This document shows, one piece after another, positions 16,212-26,082 of a DNA stretch of 64,000 bases (positions are counted from its first letter, which is position 1; every line of letters starts with the position of its first letter). The stretch spans positions 1-64,000 of the forward strand of contig RAZB01000004.1 in NCBI GenBank assembly GCA_003612515.1, in the 5' to 3' direction. Position numbers and translations under genes: made by a program. The notes beneath the pieces are model-generated. The model did no database searches and was not told the origin of the DNA. It saw nothing but the letters and a program-made list of their open reading frames with translations. Origin of the DNA: a bacterium D16-34 (GTDB lineage: Bacteria > Actinomycetota > Coriobacteriia > Coriobacteriales > Eggerthellaceae).

Positions 16212-17474
16212 ATGAAAGACTATTCGAAATCCTTAGAAGTTTATATCAACGAATGCCCTATCGGTATTGCACGGCAAGACAACAATGGTCGTTTTGAGTT
16301 TTCATACTACGATAACTACGATTCGACGCCGCTATCCTTATCGATGCCTGTAAGCAATGAGACCTACAAGAATAAAGTGGTATTTCCTTATTTAATGGGA
16401 CTTTTACCGGATAATTTGTCGCAACGTCAAGCTCTTGCTGCTCGACACGACGTATCAGCCAACAATCCTATAGCTCTTTTAAACTTCATTGGACTCGATT
16501 GTCCGGGTGCCGTAAGGTTTGTCTCTAGTGCCAAAACTGAAATGGCACAGCATCCTTCGATAAGCTATGTAGCTCTTTCTGCAGACGAAATCGAAGAAGA
16601 ACTCATTCGGATAAAGGAAGACGAACAAGCTTCCTGGCAGCTACCCAAGGAGCATTGGTCTCTTGGGGGCACACAGTCCAAAATTGCACTTGCGTGTTTC
16701 GACGGACACTGGTACCGGTGCGAAGGAGACGCAGCTACCACACACATTATTAAACCCGGGATAGAAAGACTGAGGCATGAAGCTCTAAATGAATGCATTT
16801 GCCAAAATGTTGCAATCGCATGTGGACTACCAGCCGCAAAGGCAAGTTTTGCATTATTTGGGGACACGCCCGCATTGATCTCCGAGCGATTTGACAGAAG
16901 AATTGAAGGTGTAAAACAGGTGGCTCGGATACACCAAGAGGATTTTTGCCAAGCCCTTAGCGTTGACCCGGAAAACAAATATGCAAACGAAGGGGGACCC
17001 AACACTGCAAGCATTTTGTCTTTGCTTGATAAGTGCTCGAATTCTCTGGAAAACAAAATAGCTTTTACACTGCAACTCTTCTTCCATTACCTTATTGGCT
17101 CGCCAGATGCACATGGAAAGAATTACGGAATCCTGCTTGATGGGCAAGAGGTAAAAATTGCACCACTTTATGATTGCGCATCAGCATTGGCATACGACGG
17201 CGATGACATCGATTACAAAACCGCTATGTCTATTGGCGGAGAGCGTCGGTTTTTCCATTTGAAGAGGCACAATGTTCTCAGATATGCCGAACAAGCACAG
17301 CTATCTGACGAGTTGTGCTTAGAGCTCATAAAAGGCCTCGCCGAAAACATCTTAAATGAAACCGATGGAGTGTTTGCAAAATTCAATACCTTCGAAGGCG
17401 CAAATGACTTAGCAGTAAGGATGAAGCCAAAAATAGCCCTCAACTGCAAGAATCTTATACGAGAGTTGTCGTAG
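16212..17474 (+). CDS. hipA: HipA-like serine/threonine kinase toxin
   Basis: A 420-residue HipA-family kinase; E. coli HipA inactivates GltX by phosphorylation and promotes persistence. The N-terminal HipA_N-like segment (~1-110) is followed by the ATP-binding loop HWSLGGTQSKIALA, including the serine-bearing P-loop region. The catalytic motif is GSPDAHGKNYGIL (Asp/Asn), and IAPLYDCASAL is the metal-binding DFG-like site. All kinase residues appear intact. It is paired with hipB. A gltX gene lies 31 kb away, but whether that is the target here is unknown. Confidence 0.9.
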   Translation: MKDYSKSLEVYINECPIGIARQDNNGRFEFSYYDNYDSTPLSLSMPVSNETYKNKVVFPYLMGLLPDNLSQRQALAARHDVSANNPIALLNFIGLDCPGAVRFVSSAKTEMAQHPSISYVALSADEIEEELIRIKEDEQASWQLPKEHWSLGGTQSKIALACFDGHWYRCEGDAATTHIIKPGIERLRHEALNECICQNVAIACGLPAAKASFALFGDTPALISERFDRRIEGVKQVARIHQEDFCQALSVDPENKYANEGGPNTASILSLLDKCSNSLENKIAFTLQLFFHYLIGSPDAHGKNYGILLDGQEVKIAPLYDCASALAYDGDDIDYKTAMSIGGERRFFHLKRHNVLRYAEQAQLSDELCLELIKGLAENILNETDGVFAKFNTFEGANDLAVRMKPKIALNCKNLIRELS

Positions 17475-18133
17475 TTTAAAGCTAGGATTCTGCCAGGTGC
17501 GCGAATGCGGCCAATACCTATCAAGCAAAAAGCTGATCATTGAGATCGGCACTCTGAATTTCAGTTCTTTTAGACCCCGAATCTTCAACTCAGATGCAAC
17601 GTTTCCGCGTAGTTGACTTCGCAAGGTGCTCGGCAGTCTAGGTGTTACGCAATTGATTTCGTGACGTCTCTGCGATTGGACTTTTATGCGCCTTTTGCAT
17701 CTCTTCTGGTCTCAAAGAAGCAAGCGTGCGTCTTTTCGGGAAGTGCTCGTGCAGCAAGCCATTGATGTTCTTGACAGTTGCCTTGTTGACCGATGCGGTG
17801 TCCTTGCGCCAGCGTTTGCCTTTCGCATGCTGCCTTTAGAACAAACACCATCCTACTGAGATCCATGAGCCATTGCTTGTGGTAAAGCACTGCACTCAGA
17901 GTGAAGGTTCAGGAATCAAAACCTTATTTTTTCTCGCACTTTCACGCATAGCAGTTGATTCACTCTCGACACTTCTTCAGCTTGCTTCATCAATACAGAC
18001 AGCATACGGTCAACTCAACCGAAGGTTCAGTATAGATACAAAGGCTCAAGAGTTAGCTATTACCACAATGGTTGAGAGTGGACCTCATGCTAAACTATCA
18101 CTCACGTTAGCAACTATTAGTTGAGGAGAAACA
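17475..18133. other. Non-coding stretch with decayed mobile-element DNA
   Basis: No intact gene. At 17638-17830 on the minus strand there is a translated segment reminiscent of an IS30-type transposase C-terminus. The rest is AT-rich. The last part holds the leader of the wall-binding/LRR gene, with GAGGAG seven bases before its ATG. Confidence 0.5.
17638..17830 (-). pseudogene. Degenerate transposase fragment, possibly IS30-like
   Basis: On the minus strand one frame reads VKNINGLLHEHFPKR and then LASLRPEEMQKAHKS before a stop. IS30-family transposases end with a similar N-x-NGL-(L/I)-x-x-(Y/F)FPK block. Upstream in the same frame there is an early stop, and no catalytic DDE core or terminal inverted repeat is visible. 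It may mark the event that brought in hipBA. Assignment is tentative. Confidence 0.35.
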
Positions 18134-19633
18134 ATGACAAGGATTCGGGATCTTAAATCATTCATAGTCGCTCTTGTGTTGGGTCTAATACTCTTATTCA
18201 GTGCTACATCATTAGCAATAATGACCGAAACAGCTGATCCCCCAAAAGCATATGCCGCACAATCTGGGACGTGGAAGAATTCTTCAGGCGGTTGGTGGTA
18301 TTCGTACAGCAATGGCACTTACGCAAAAGGTTTACAGAGCATATCTGGGGATTTGTATTACTTTGATCAGTCGGGTTGGATGAAAACCGGATGGCAAAAC
18401 ATTAGTGGCAAGTGGTATTACTTTAGTAACGCATCTGGAAAAGCCGCTTCGGGGTTGGTGACAATCGGCGGATCCCGTTACTATTTTGAGCCAAAATCAA
18501 AGGTAATGGCCGTTGGATGGCAAAATATATCAGGCAGACAGTATTACTTTAAAACCACCTCAGGAGCTGCGTGCTCTGGCTTGGTAAACATAAATGGTTT
18601 TAAATATTATTTCGGACCTAAATCAAACGCCATGGCAACCGGTTGGCAAACCATAGATGGTAAAAAATACTATTTTTCAAGCGTAACAGGAAAAGCTGCT
18701 TCAGGTTTAATTAAGCTAGGAGCTTATCGTTATTATTTCGGACCTAAATCAAACGCCATGGCAACCGGCTGGCAAAAGATCAATGGCATACAGTACTATT
18801 TTTCAAGCGTTACCGGAAGAGCAGCAACTGGCTTTGCGGAAATCGGGGGTAAGTCTTATTACTTTGGGACGACCTCAAATGCAATGGCCACCGGTTGGAT
18901 AGACATTAAAGGACACTCTAGATCATATTTTTGCAATCGAAGTACTGGGGCAATCGAAGCACCGGAATACACCTACATACGCAGAGATTCTACTGGTCAG
19001 TATGGTGCCGGGATCTATATTTTAGGCTGTCCAAAACGTGTTCAAAATGCCGTAATACCGAATACGATTGGCGGCGAACCAGTCGTATCGCTCAAACTGG
19101 ATCATGAAGATTTGAGAACTCTAGATGTTTCAAACTGCAGCGAAATGGTAAGTCTGGATATTCATGGACAAGTAAACGGGAATCAGTTACAAAATATAGA
19201 TGTGACGAATAACAAAAAGCTTAAAAACTTAAGCATTGGGGACTGCAAAATAACTTCGATTAATCTAACCTCTAATCCTTATCTAGAGAGTTTTGTTTGT
19301 TCTCGCACTCCAATAAATAGAATAGATTTTACTCACAATCAACGACTTAAAGGAATAATGATACAACAATGTTCACTTGTGTCGCTAGACGTTTCTAAAC
19401 TAACAGAACTGGAATCATTAACTCTTCCAGCGAATCAGCTCTCGTCTTTAGATGTTACCAACAACACCAAACTAAAGCAGCTCAACTGCAATCACAATGT
19501 AATTACGTCTTTAGATGTATCTCACAATACAGCTTTAGAGTACGTAAGTTGTTCTTCAACAAGTCTCACAGAAGCAGCAAAAGAGAATCTTCGAAACCAA
19601 TCGAAATTAATTGGATTCGAATTGTGGCTATAG
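18134..19633 (+). CDS. Secreted wall-binding protein with YYF repeats and leucine-rich repeats
   Basis: A 499-residue exported protein. It has a signal peptide (~1-45, ending near AYAAQS), then about ten ~20-residue choline/glucan-binding-type repeats (pattern GWQ-I-G-YYF alternating with SGL-I-G-YYFGP, ~50-275), then a C-terminal leucine-rich region (~310-495) with internalin-like units such as LDVSNCSEM and LDVTNNTKLKQLNC. The repeats should anchor it to the wall or a teichoic/choline-like polymer; the LRRs may bind host or bacterial ligands. The order, anchor first and LRR last, is the reverse of the minus-strand LRR protein at 32.6-34.9 kb. GAGGAG precedes the ATG. Confidence 0.85.
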   Translation: MTRIRDLKSFIVALVLGLILLFSATSLAIMTETADPPKAYAAQSGTWKNSSGGWWYSYSNGTYAKGLQSISGDLYYFDQSGWMKTGWQNISGKWYYFSNASGKAASGLVTIGGSRYYFEPKSKVMAVGWQNISGRQYYFKTTSGAACSGLVNINGFKYYFGPKSNAMATGWQTIDGKKYYFSSVTGKAASGLIKLGAYRYYFGPKSNAMATGWQKINGIQYYFSSVTGRAATGFAEIGGKSYYFGTTSNAMATGWIDIKGHSRSYFCNRSTGAIEAPEYTYIRRDSTGQYGAGIYILGCPKRVQNAVIPNTIGGEPVVSLKLDHEDLRTLDVSNCSEMVSLDIHGQVNGNQLQNIDVTNNKKLKNLSIGDCKITSINLTSNPYLESFVCSRTPINRIDFTHNQRLKGIMIQQCSLVSLDVSKLTELESLTLPANQLSSLDVTNNTKLKQLNCNHNVITSLDVSHNTALEYVSCSSTSLTEAAKENLRNQSKLIGFELWL

Positions 19634-19676
19634 CCCTTCTTAGGCCTATTAAGACTAGCCCATAGGCTTAAAAGAC

Positions 19677-19719
19677 AAAACCAATACCACCGATCCGCTT
19701 TCGATGGTATTGGTTTTTT
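19677..19719 (+). terminator. Intrinsic terminator
   Basis: AAAACCAATACCA pairs with TGGTATTGGTTTT (13 bp), followed by further Ts. It lies about 45 bases after the wall-binding/LRR gene stop; its near-symmetry may also serve the convergent rfbB. Confidence 0.85.
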
Positions 19720-19812
19720 GTCCTATAACTCCCAAAGGAGCTTACTAAAAGAACGAACAATTTTAAGCTAGGTATTTCAACACACACTTCCGCGTGCTCG
19801 TATTTACAAGTT

Positions 19813-20886
19813 CTAGCGATTCGAGTACATCTGCTCGTAGTAGTCGCGATACTCCCCACTCGTCACATTGTCCATCCAGTCTTTGTGATCCAAATACCAG
19901 TTGATAGTGAGCACAATGCCATCTTCAAACTTGGTTTCAGGATACCAGCCCAGATCTGCTTTGATCTTATCAGGAGCAATGCCATAACGACGATCATGCC
20001 CCTTGCGATCCTGCACATAAGTAATGAGCGACTCGGTAACCTCAGGATCGTCCACCGCGCGTGAACACTCCTCAATGATTTTCTTTACGATGAAGATGTT
20101 CGGGCGTTCGTTATGACCACCGACGTTGTACACCTCACCCACAACACCGTCGGAAAGCACCATGTCGATGGCCTTGCAATGATCAGCTACATACAGCCAG
20201 TCGCGCACATTAAGACCGTCCCCATAAACCGGCAGCGCTTTATGCTCAAGCGCATTATTAATCATGAGCGGAATGAGCTTTTCGGGGAATTGGAACGGCC
20301 CGTAGTTGTTTGAGCAGCGCGTAATGTTGATAGGCATGCCATAGGTGTCACCATATGCTTGCACAAACATATCCGATGCCGCCTTAGAAGACGAATAGGG
20401 CGAATGCGGAGAAAGCGGCGTATCCTCTCGGAAGAAAGCTTCCGGATCATCAAGAGGCAGCGAGCCATAAACCTCATCAGTAGAAACCTGCAAGTACTTC
20501 TTGCCCTCAGGATAGCTTCCGTCTTCTTGCTCCCATGCCTCGCGTGCAACATTCAATAAATTCACGGTACCCATCACGTTGGTTTGCGCGAAAATCTCCG
20601 GCGTCTCAATGGAGCGATCAACGTGTGATTCTGCAGCGAAATTCACCACATAATCCGGATCATACTGTTCAAAAAGCTCACGCATAGCTTGCTTGTCACA
20701 GATGTCTGCTTGCACAAAGATATGGCGCGGATCATCCTCAATAGCTTTAAGATTCTCCAAATTGCCTGCATAGGTAAGCTTATCAACATTCACAATACGA
20801 ATGTCATCATGTTTATCCAGCATATATAGCACAAAGTTAGATCCGATAAACCCAGCGCCGCCAGTTACCAAATACGTTGTAGTCAT
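19813..20886 (-). CDS. rfbB: dTDP-glucose 4,6-dehydratase
   Basis: Converts dTDP-glucose to dTDP-4-keto-6-deoxyglucose with bound NAD+. The 357-residue extended SDR has the N-terminal GGAGFIGSN motif, the family signature VSTDEVYG, the catalytic YSSSKAASD segment, and TRCSNNYGPFQFPEKLIPL. ATG 20886 is preferred to 20895 because GGAAAG lies about nine bases upstream of it. It follows rfbA with a 36-base gap. No rfbC or rfbD is present, so the product probably feeds an amino-sugar branch (the VioA-like enzyme at 35.1 kb) rather than rhamnose, unless those genes lie elsewhere. Confidence 0.95.
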   Translation of the reverse strand: MTTTYLVTGGAGFIGSNFVLYMLDKHDDIRIVNVDKLTYAGNLENLKAIEDDPRHIFVQADICDKQAMRELFEQYDPDYVVNFAAESHVDRSIETPEIFAQTNVMGTVNLLNVAREAWEQEDGSYPEGKKYLQVSTDEVYGSLPLDDPEAFFREDTPLSPHSPYSSSKAASDMFVQAYGDTYGMPINITRCSNNYGPFQFPEKLIPLMINNALEHKALPVYGDGLNVRDWLYVADHCKAIDMVLSDGVVGEVYNVGGHNERPNIFIVKKIIEECSRAVDDPEVTESLITYVQDRKGHDRRYGIAPDKIKADLGWYPETKFEDGIVLTINWYLDHKDWMDNVTSGEYRDYYEQMYSNR

Positions 20887-20922
20887 AATAGTCATCTTTC
20901 CGTTCGAATGCGCAAGCTAAAA

Positions 20923-21816
20923 TTAGTCGTCGCGTTTGGGGTTATAAATCTCACCATTAGCAACACGCTGGAGATACTCACCGTACGGCGATTTGCCGTA
21001 TTTCTGAGCTGACTCGCGCACGGTATCAAGAGAGATCCAGTTGTTGCGATATGCAATCTCTTCAAGTGATGCAATTTGCAGATGCTGGGAATTTTCCACA
21101 ACGCGAACAAGCTCAGCAGCTTCAAAGAGCGAATCAACCGTGCCCGTATCAAGCCAAGAATAGCCACGACCCAACGTCACAACATTGAGCGAACCATCCT
21201 CTAAATACATCTGATTTAAGCTTGTGATCTCATATTCACCGCGCGCAGAAGGCTTCACCTGCTTGGCGAATTCACATACGCGATTGTCGTAGAAATACAA
21301 ACCAGTAACCGCATAGTTTGACTTGGGGTTTTCCGGCTTTTCCTCAATGGAAATTGCCACACCGTCATCATCAAATTCAACAACACCGAAGCGCTCAGGA
21401 TCATCCACGTAATAACCAAAGACCGTAGCGCCGCGCTCATTGTTCTTAGCGCGAATAAGATGCCTGCCCAAACCATTGCCGTAAAAAATGTTATCGCCCA
21501 ACACCAACGCACAAGGGTCACCAGCAATAAACTCTTCACCGATGACGAATGCCTGCGCAAGCCCATTTGGCTCTGGCTGCTCAGCATAAGAAAGCTGCAA
21601 ACCAAATTGAGAGCCATCGCGCAACAGTCGTTTAAAGTTTGGCAAGTCATGCGGAGTAGAAATAATAAGAATCTCGCGAATACCCGCCAACATCAACGTT
21701 GAGAGCGGATAGTAAATCATTGGCTTGTCATACACCGGAAGCAGCTGCTTTGAGGTAACCGTCGTCAACGGATACAACCGCGTACCCGATCCGCCTGCAA
21801 GCACAATACCTTTCAT
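20923..21816 (-). CDS. rfbA: Glucose-1-phosphate thymidylyltransferase
   Basis: Makes dTDP-glucose from dTTP and glucose-1-phosphate, the first step of 6-deoxyhexose nucleotide synthesis. The 297-residue protein has the classic [18 protein letters not shown] start, the [16 protein letters not shown] substrate segment, [10 protein letters not shown] and [20 protein letters not shown]. The start at 21816 is set by homology to this N-terminus; the longer frame adds 22 residues not found in the family. It is the first gene of the rfbAB pair and divergent from a glycosyltransferase. Confidence 0.95.
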   Translation of the reverse strand: MKGIVLAGGSGTRLYPLTTVTSKQLLPVYDKPMIYYPLSTLMLAGIREILIISTPHDLPNFKRLLRDGSQFGLQLSYAEQPEPNGLAQAFVIGEEFIAGDPCALVLGDNIFYGNGLGRHLIRAKNNERGATVFGYYVDDPERFGVVEFDDDGVAISIEEKPENPKSNYAVTGLYFYDNRVCEFAKQVKPSARGEYEITSLNQMYLEDGSLNVVTLGRGYSWLDTGTVDSLFEAAELVRVVENSQHLQIASLEEIAYRNNWISLDTVRESAQKYGKSPYGEYLQRVANGEIYNPKRDD

Positions 21817-21923
21817 AGGTTTCTCGCTTTCTAAAGAGATCACAACCGATACGAATACTGCATCAGCTAAAATCAAACACAACTCGCTCTATAATATCAG
21901 CAAAGCTAACAGATTGGATGCTC

Positions 21924-23033
21924 ATGAGTTCACCTTCGCCCAAACTACAAGGAGTTACGGTAATTTGCGCGTCATACAACCATGAAGCCTACATCCGTGA
22001 TGCACTCGAGGGGTTCGTGCGCCAAAAGACCACTTTCCCCTTCCAAGCTTTTGTTACTGACGACGTCTCTTCCGATAACACCGCTTCAATTATTCGCGAA
22101 TACGCCGAAAAATATCCTGACATCATTGTGCCGTTTCTGCACGATGAAAACGTTGGAGCCGGACGAAGCTGGCGCGAGATGATCAACCATGCCAACACCA
22201 CCTATATTGCTTTTTGCGACGGAGATGATTATTGGACTGACCCGCTTAAGGCGCAAAAACAATTTGACTATATGGAAGCCCACCAAAATATGCGCGCATG
22301 CTTTCACGATGTGGCAATTAGCATAGAAACCGCAGATGGGACATGGTTTCAAAGCAAAGACTATTGCCATACCAAAGATGGATCGTTGCGCTATCCATCA
22401 GGGCACAGACGCTTCATCAAAAAGCCCTCTTACAAATTAGAGAACTTTATTCCGTTTGGCTTTGTTCATACTTCGTCAATGTTTTTGCGGTGGGACTATT
22501 CTATTGAGTTCCCCGATTGGTATTTCGACAAAGGCGTTGGAGACTTTCCCATGTGGGCGCTACAAGTAAACACGGGACGCTTCGGATATCTTGACGAAGT
22601 CATGTCGGTGCACCGTCGAACCGACAGTGGCTCGTATGCTTTTGCTAATAAGTATGAGTTTTGGCAACGCTCCAAAAATGGCTGGGTTGACTTAGACGAA
22701 GGCATGATTGACTTTTTCACAAACACTAAGCCCAGCAAAAGCATCGTGGCCGCACTTCGTGCTCGCGAAAATGATGACCTCGCCAAACTCATCAAGGGCA
22801 CCGCAGAATGCTGTACTAAAGAAGAGCTCGTAACGATACTCACTCGCCGAGCATCAGAAATCAAATCGCTTTATGGCATAGTTGTTCCTCAGAGTCTCAC
22901 CGCAGAGACTCTCCCAGACGTCTATCAAAAAATTGCCCTCGCCGCACCACTTCCGCCCTACAACCAAACGTTATCAACGAGAATAAGGCGAACGGGTCAA
23001 ATTTTGGCGACCATCTGGCGAACTGTTAAATAA
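21924..23033 (+). CDS. GT-A (family 2) glycosyltransferase
   Basis: A cytoplasmic or membrane-associated inverting glycosyltransferase of about 369 residues. The N-terminal nucleotide-sugar domain has VICASYNHEAYIRDALEGF, TDDVSSDNT and the DXD-like FCDGDDYWTDP; the C-terminal ~120 residues are helical and less conserved. Donor and acceptor are unknown, but position between rfbA and the O-acetylation genes points to the surface polymer. ATG 21924 is chosen for the GGA five bases upstream; ATG 21918 is possible. A TATAAT at 21890-21895 may be the -10. Confidence 0.85.
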   Translation: MSSPSPKLQGVTVICASYNHEAYIRDALEGFVRQKTTFPFQAFVTDDVSSDNTASIIREYAEKYPDIIVPFLHDENVGAGRSWREMINHANTTYIAFCDGDDYWTDPLKAQKQFDYMEAHQNMRACFHDVAISIETADGTWFQSKDYCHTKDGSLRYPSGHRRFIKKPSYKLENFIPFGFVHTSSMFLRWDYSIEFPDWYFDKGVGDFPMWALQVNTGRFGYLDEVMSVHRRTDSGSYAFANKYEFWQRSKNGWVDLDEGMIDFFTNTKPSKSIVAALRARENDDLAKLIKGTAECCTKEELVTILTRRASEIKSLYGIVVPQSLTAETLPDVYQKIALAAPLPPYNQTLSTRIRRTGQILATIWRTVK

Positions 23034-23098
23034 GTAAACGCACATAAATGCTGGGTATTTCACAAATTGTTCAGGGCAGCAACAATTACACTAAGATT

Positions 23099-23107
23099 TG
23101 ATATAAT
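23099..23107 (+). promoter_or_regulatory. Extended -10 promoter element before the MBOAT gene
   Basis: TG at 23099-23100, one base, then TATAAT at 23102-23107, 61 bases before the MBOAT start. No good -35 is seen, as is normal for extended -10 promoters. Confidence 0.5.
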
Positions 23108-23168
23108 GGCTCAGGCAATTTTCGCACAAATAACTCGTTGCATGTTCATTTAAGGATTGGCAAACAAC

Positions 23169-24720
23169 ATGGTCTTCTCCTCTCTTGTTTTCATGTTTGG
23201 ATTCCTACCCGCCGTTTTGGTGTGTTATTTCTTGTTTGACAAACGTTTTTCGAACTACCTGCTCTTAGCTTTTTCGCTTGTTTTTTATGCCTGGGGCGAG
23301 CCGGTCTACGTATTCCTCATGATCTTTAGCATCTGCGCAAACTGGATTTGCGCCATGGGCATTTCGTGCGCTTTTAGATTTAAGTGCTCAGGAAGACATA
23401 CCCCCCCCCCCAACGAAAAATTCAAAGGCATGGCTCGTTGTTGGCCTCATCATCAATCTAGCTATTCTTGGGTTTTTTAAGTACGAAGGCTTCCTTGCAG
23501 ACAACATCAACGCTTTAGTAAGCTACGAACTTTTACCGAATTTGCACTTGCCGCTTCCTATTGGCATCTCGTTTTTTACCTTGCAAGCGGTTTCTTACAT
23601 CATTGACGTTTATTGGGGCAACGCCAAAGTACAGCGAAATATCATGTATCTAGGCATGTACATTGCCATGTTTCCTCAGCTCGTTGCAGGCCCCATCGTT
23701 AGATATGTAGACATAGAAGACGAAATCAATAACCGCAAAATCACGCTTGAGGGCTTCGTCAACGGACTGCGCCTGTTCTGCGTAGGCCTCGGCAAAAAGG
23801 TACTCATTGCTAATATTGTTGCCATTCCTGCCACGCTGTTGCTCACGCAAAACCCTGAAGCAATTGGCTTTATAGGCTGCTCAACCGCCGTCATTTTCTA
23901 CACATTCCAAATCTATTTTGACTTTGGCGGCTACTCCGATATGGCTATTGGTCTTGGCAAGATGTTTGGTTTCGACTACAAACGAAACTTCAATTATCCC
24001 TACATCTCCAAATCTGTAACCGAGTTTTGGAGACGCTGGCACATTTCTCTGTCGTCATTCTTTAGAGACTATGTCTACATTCCGCTTGGCGGCAATCGTG
24101 TTAGTTCCCTTCGCTGGATGCTTAATATGATGATCGTATGGGGACTAACTGGCATGTGGCATGGCGCTGCATGGAACTACATTGGCTGGGGTCTCTACTA
24201 CGGTTTGATTCTGATTGGCGAAAAGAAGCTTTGGGGTAGCGCACTTGCAAAAACGCCTTCTGTCATACAACATGCATATGGCATTATTTCATTTTTGATT
24301 GGCTGGACGTTCTTTGCAGTTGAGGGAGACTTCACTCACCTTGCTAGTTGGTTTGCTGGCCTCTTTGGCGTGTTTGGCCTTTTGGGCACCTCTTCGCTTT
24401 GGGAACTCACCTCATGGGAATATCTATCGTTTATGCCAGTGTGCATCATCGCGGCCACCCCAATTGTGCCTTGGCTTCGCAAAAAAATTGAATGCAAACT
24501 TGAAAGCATTCCCAGCACAAATATTATAGCTGCACCAGAAAAGATTCCCGAAGTACCACCATGCGCTCTCGTTTTGCAGGGGAGCATATCCCCCAAAGCT
24601 CGGCGCTTGGCTATTGCTGTCACAGTTGGCGTAGATCTCTGTTTGGCGCTTGTGCTGATTGCCTCAATCGCATCAATTGCAGCAGGGGCTTATAACCCAT
24701 TTATCTACTTCCAGTTCTAA
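23169..24720 (+). CDS. MBOAT O-acyltransferase (AlgI/DltB-like), frame broken at an 11-C tract
   Basis: Membrane-bound O-acyltransferase expected to pass acetyl groups across the membrane for polymer O-acetylation. Reading from ATG 23169 gives a normal MBOAT N-terminus (FYAWGEPVYVFLMIFS) until 11 consecutive Cs at 23401-23411; the frame then shifts and stops at 23480. The remainder resumes one frame away with all hallmarks: PIGISFFTLQAVSYIIDVY, FPQLVAGPIVRY, FGGYSDMAIGLGKMFGF, FWRRWHISLSSFFRDYVYIPLGGNR and the catalytic histidine in GMWHGAAWNYIGWG. Removing one C gives a complete 516-residue protein, so this is read as a phase-variable gene in the OFF state, not a decayed one. The DHHW partner follows 20 bases later. 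Confidence 0.85.
23401..23411 (+). repeat. Poly-C tract, 11 Cs, in the MBOAT gene
   Basis: A homopolymer inside the coding sequence about 230 bases after the start. With 11 Cs the frame is lost; 10 or 13 Cs would restore it. Such tracts mutate by slipped-strand mispairing. Confidence 0.9.
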
Positions 24721-24740
24721 TAAGACAAACGGAGATATTC

Positions 24741-26009
24741 ATGACTATTTCGAAAAAATACTACGCTGTTTTAGTCGCTTTATTCACCCTGCTTATTCTT
24801 ACGCCGGTTGGTTTATCAGCGCTTTCTTCATTTGGCATTACGCTTCCTTCCGCGCTCAAGTCTGACGAAGCGACCCTGCTCGATGGTGCCTATTCCAATC
24901 CCAGCATTAAAAAGAGCTTCAACCTTGAAGGCATAGCTTCAGGAGAGTTCCAAAATGCAGTGGAAACGCGCATTAAAAACGAACTCCCCTTCCGAGCACA
25001 AATGCTTCTCGGTAACGCCGCAGCCCAACGCAGCCTCATCAAAGCCTCAAATGCTCTATTCGGTTTTGAGGCAGTACCTACATTTTACGGATCAAAATAT
25101 GTCGAAGTAGAAGACACAAAAACCATTGTCCCGAATGCTTATGTTGAGTCAGATGCTTTGGCGAAATCCTTAGAGACGTTCGCAGATCAACTTGATACCG
25201 TGGCTGCTGCACACCCTGAAACCAAATTCGTCCTCGTGCTCAACGAAGATGCCTGGACAACCCAAGCAAATCCAACGCATTCACTCATTTCCAACACGCT
25301 TACTCCTGAATTTGTTCAAGCACATCTCAATGACAATCTCTCGAGCGACATCACCGTCATTACCCCTCATAGCTATACGGATATCACCGAATATAATAAG
25401 TATTACATGCCCACTGATCACCACTGGAACGTAGAAGGCGTTCGTAAAACCTACGAAGCATTAGCAAAAGACCTCGGCCTAACCTCTTTAGCCGATGCCC
25501 CAACAAAAGAGCTTGATGCCGCGCTTACTTGTGGTCAAGAAGGCAGACTTGGACTTGATCCGGCGTTTCCGTTTGCGCTGCAAGATTTCGACATTAACAC
25601 CTCATCTATTACCTATGAAGTGCACAACAAAGAGATCACTCCCGGCAACCAAGACGAGTACAAAACAGGTCAAATCTCAGATCCGCTCCGTGCCTACTAC
25701 AATGGTTACCATTATTACTTTGGAGGCAACGAGGCTCTCGAAATCCTTCGCAACTCAGCGCTTGATGACGAATCAAAGCGAATCGTTTTTGTCTCTGATT
25801 CATATGGTGTGGCACTCATGACTTATTTAGCAATGAATTACTCAGACACCTACAAGACAGACCCCTTCAACAATGGTGTGACTTTTACCTTGCCGAGCTT
25901 GCTTGACGACACGCATGCTAACACCGTGGTGATCATGACTACCGCACGCGGCATTTCAACCCTGGAAAACAAAAACCCGAATTTTATTGACGGCGCATCA
26001 GATAATTAG
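24741..26009 (+). CDS. DHHW/AlgJ-like SGNH-type protein, MBOAT partner
   Basis: A 422-residue protein with one N-terminal membrane anchor (~7-30) and an extracytoplasmic domain. The segment MPTDHHWNVEGV is the DHHW motif of the AlgJ/AlgX/PatB-like enzymes that take acetyl groups from an MBOAT and place them on polysaccharide; the later FVSDSYG fits a serine-containing SGNH block. It starts 20 bases after the MBOAT stop with GGAGA upstream. If the MBOAT is OFF, this enzyme would be expected to lack its acyl donor. The acceptor polymer is unknown, probably the locus's own glycan. Confidence 0.8.
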   Translation: MTISKKYYAVLVALFTLLILTPVGLSALSSFGITLPSALKSDEATLLDGAYSNPSIKKSFNLEGIASGEFQNAVETRIKNELPFRAQMLLGNAAAQRSLIKASNALFGFEAVPTFYGSKYVEVEDTKTIVPNAYVESDALAKSLETFADQLDTVAAAHPETKFVLVLNEDAWTTQANPTHSLISNTLTPEFVQAHLNDNLSSDITVITPHSYTDITEYNKYYMPTDHHWNVEGVRKTYEALAKDLGLTSLADAPTKELDAALTCGQEGRLGLDPAFPFALQDFDINTSSITYEVHNKEITPGNQDEYKTGQISDPLRAYYNGYHYYFGGNEALEILRNSALDDESKRIVFVSDSYGVALMTYLAMNYSDTYKTDPFNNGVTFTLPSLLDDTHANTVVIMTTARGISTLENKNPNFIDGASDN

Positions 26010-26027
26010 AATTGCTTACTTATCTTT

Positions 26028-26036
26028 TGCTAAGAT
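26028..26036 (+). promoter_or_regulatory. Extended -10 promoter element, duplicated at the next paralog
   Basis: TG, one base, then TAAGAT (26031-26036). The same TGCTAAGATACGCAAAGGAG stretch recurs before the paralogous gene at about 27568-27587, so the two genes share a duplicated leader. Confidence 0.45.
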
Positions 26037-26082
26037 ACGCAAAGGAGTATTTCGGATCACACCTCTAACAAAGGAGAACAGA

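Noticed and set aside
19813-21816. Rhamnose pathway
   Set aside because: rfbA and rfbB are present but no rfbC or rfbD; a VioA-like enzyme offers a better use for the intermediate here.
23169-24720. MBOAT gene as a pseudogene
   Set aside because: The only lesion is at a homopolymer, and both sides keep full family conservation, which fits reversible phase variation better.
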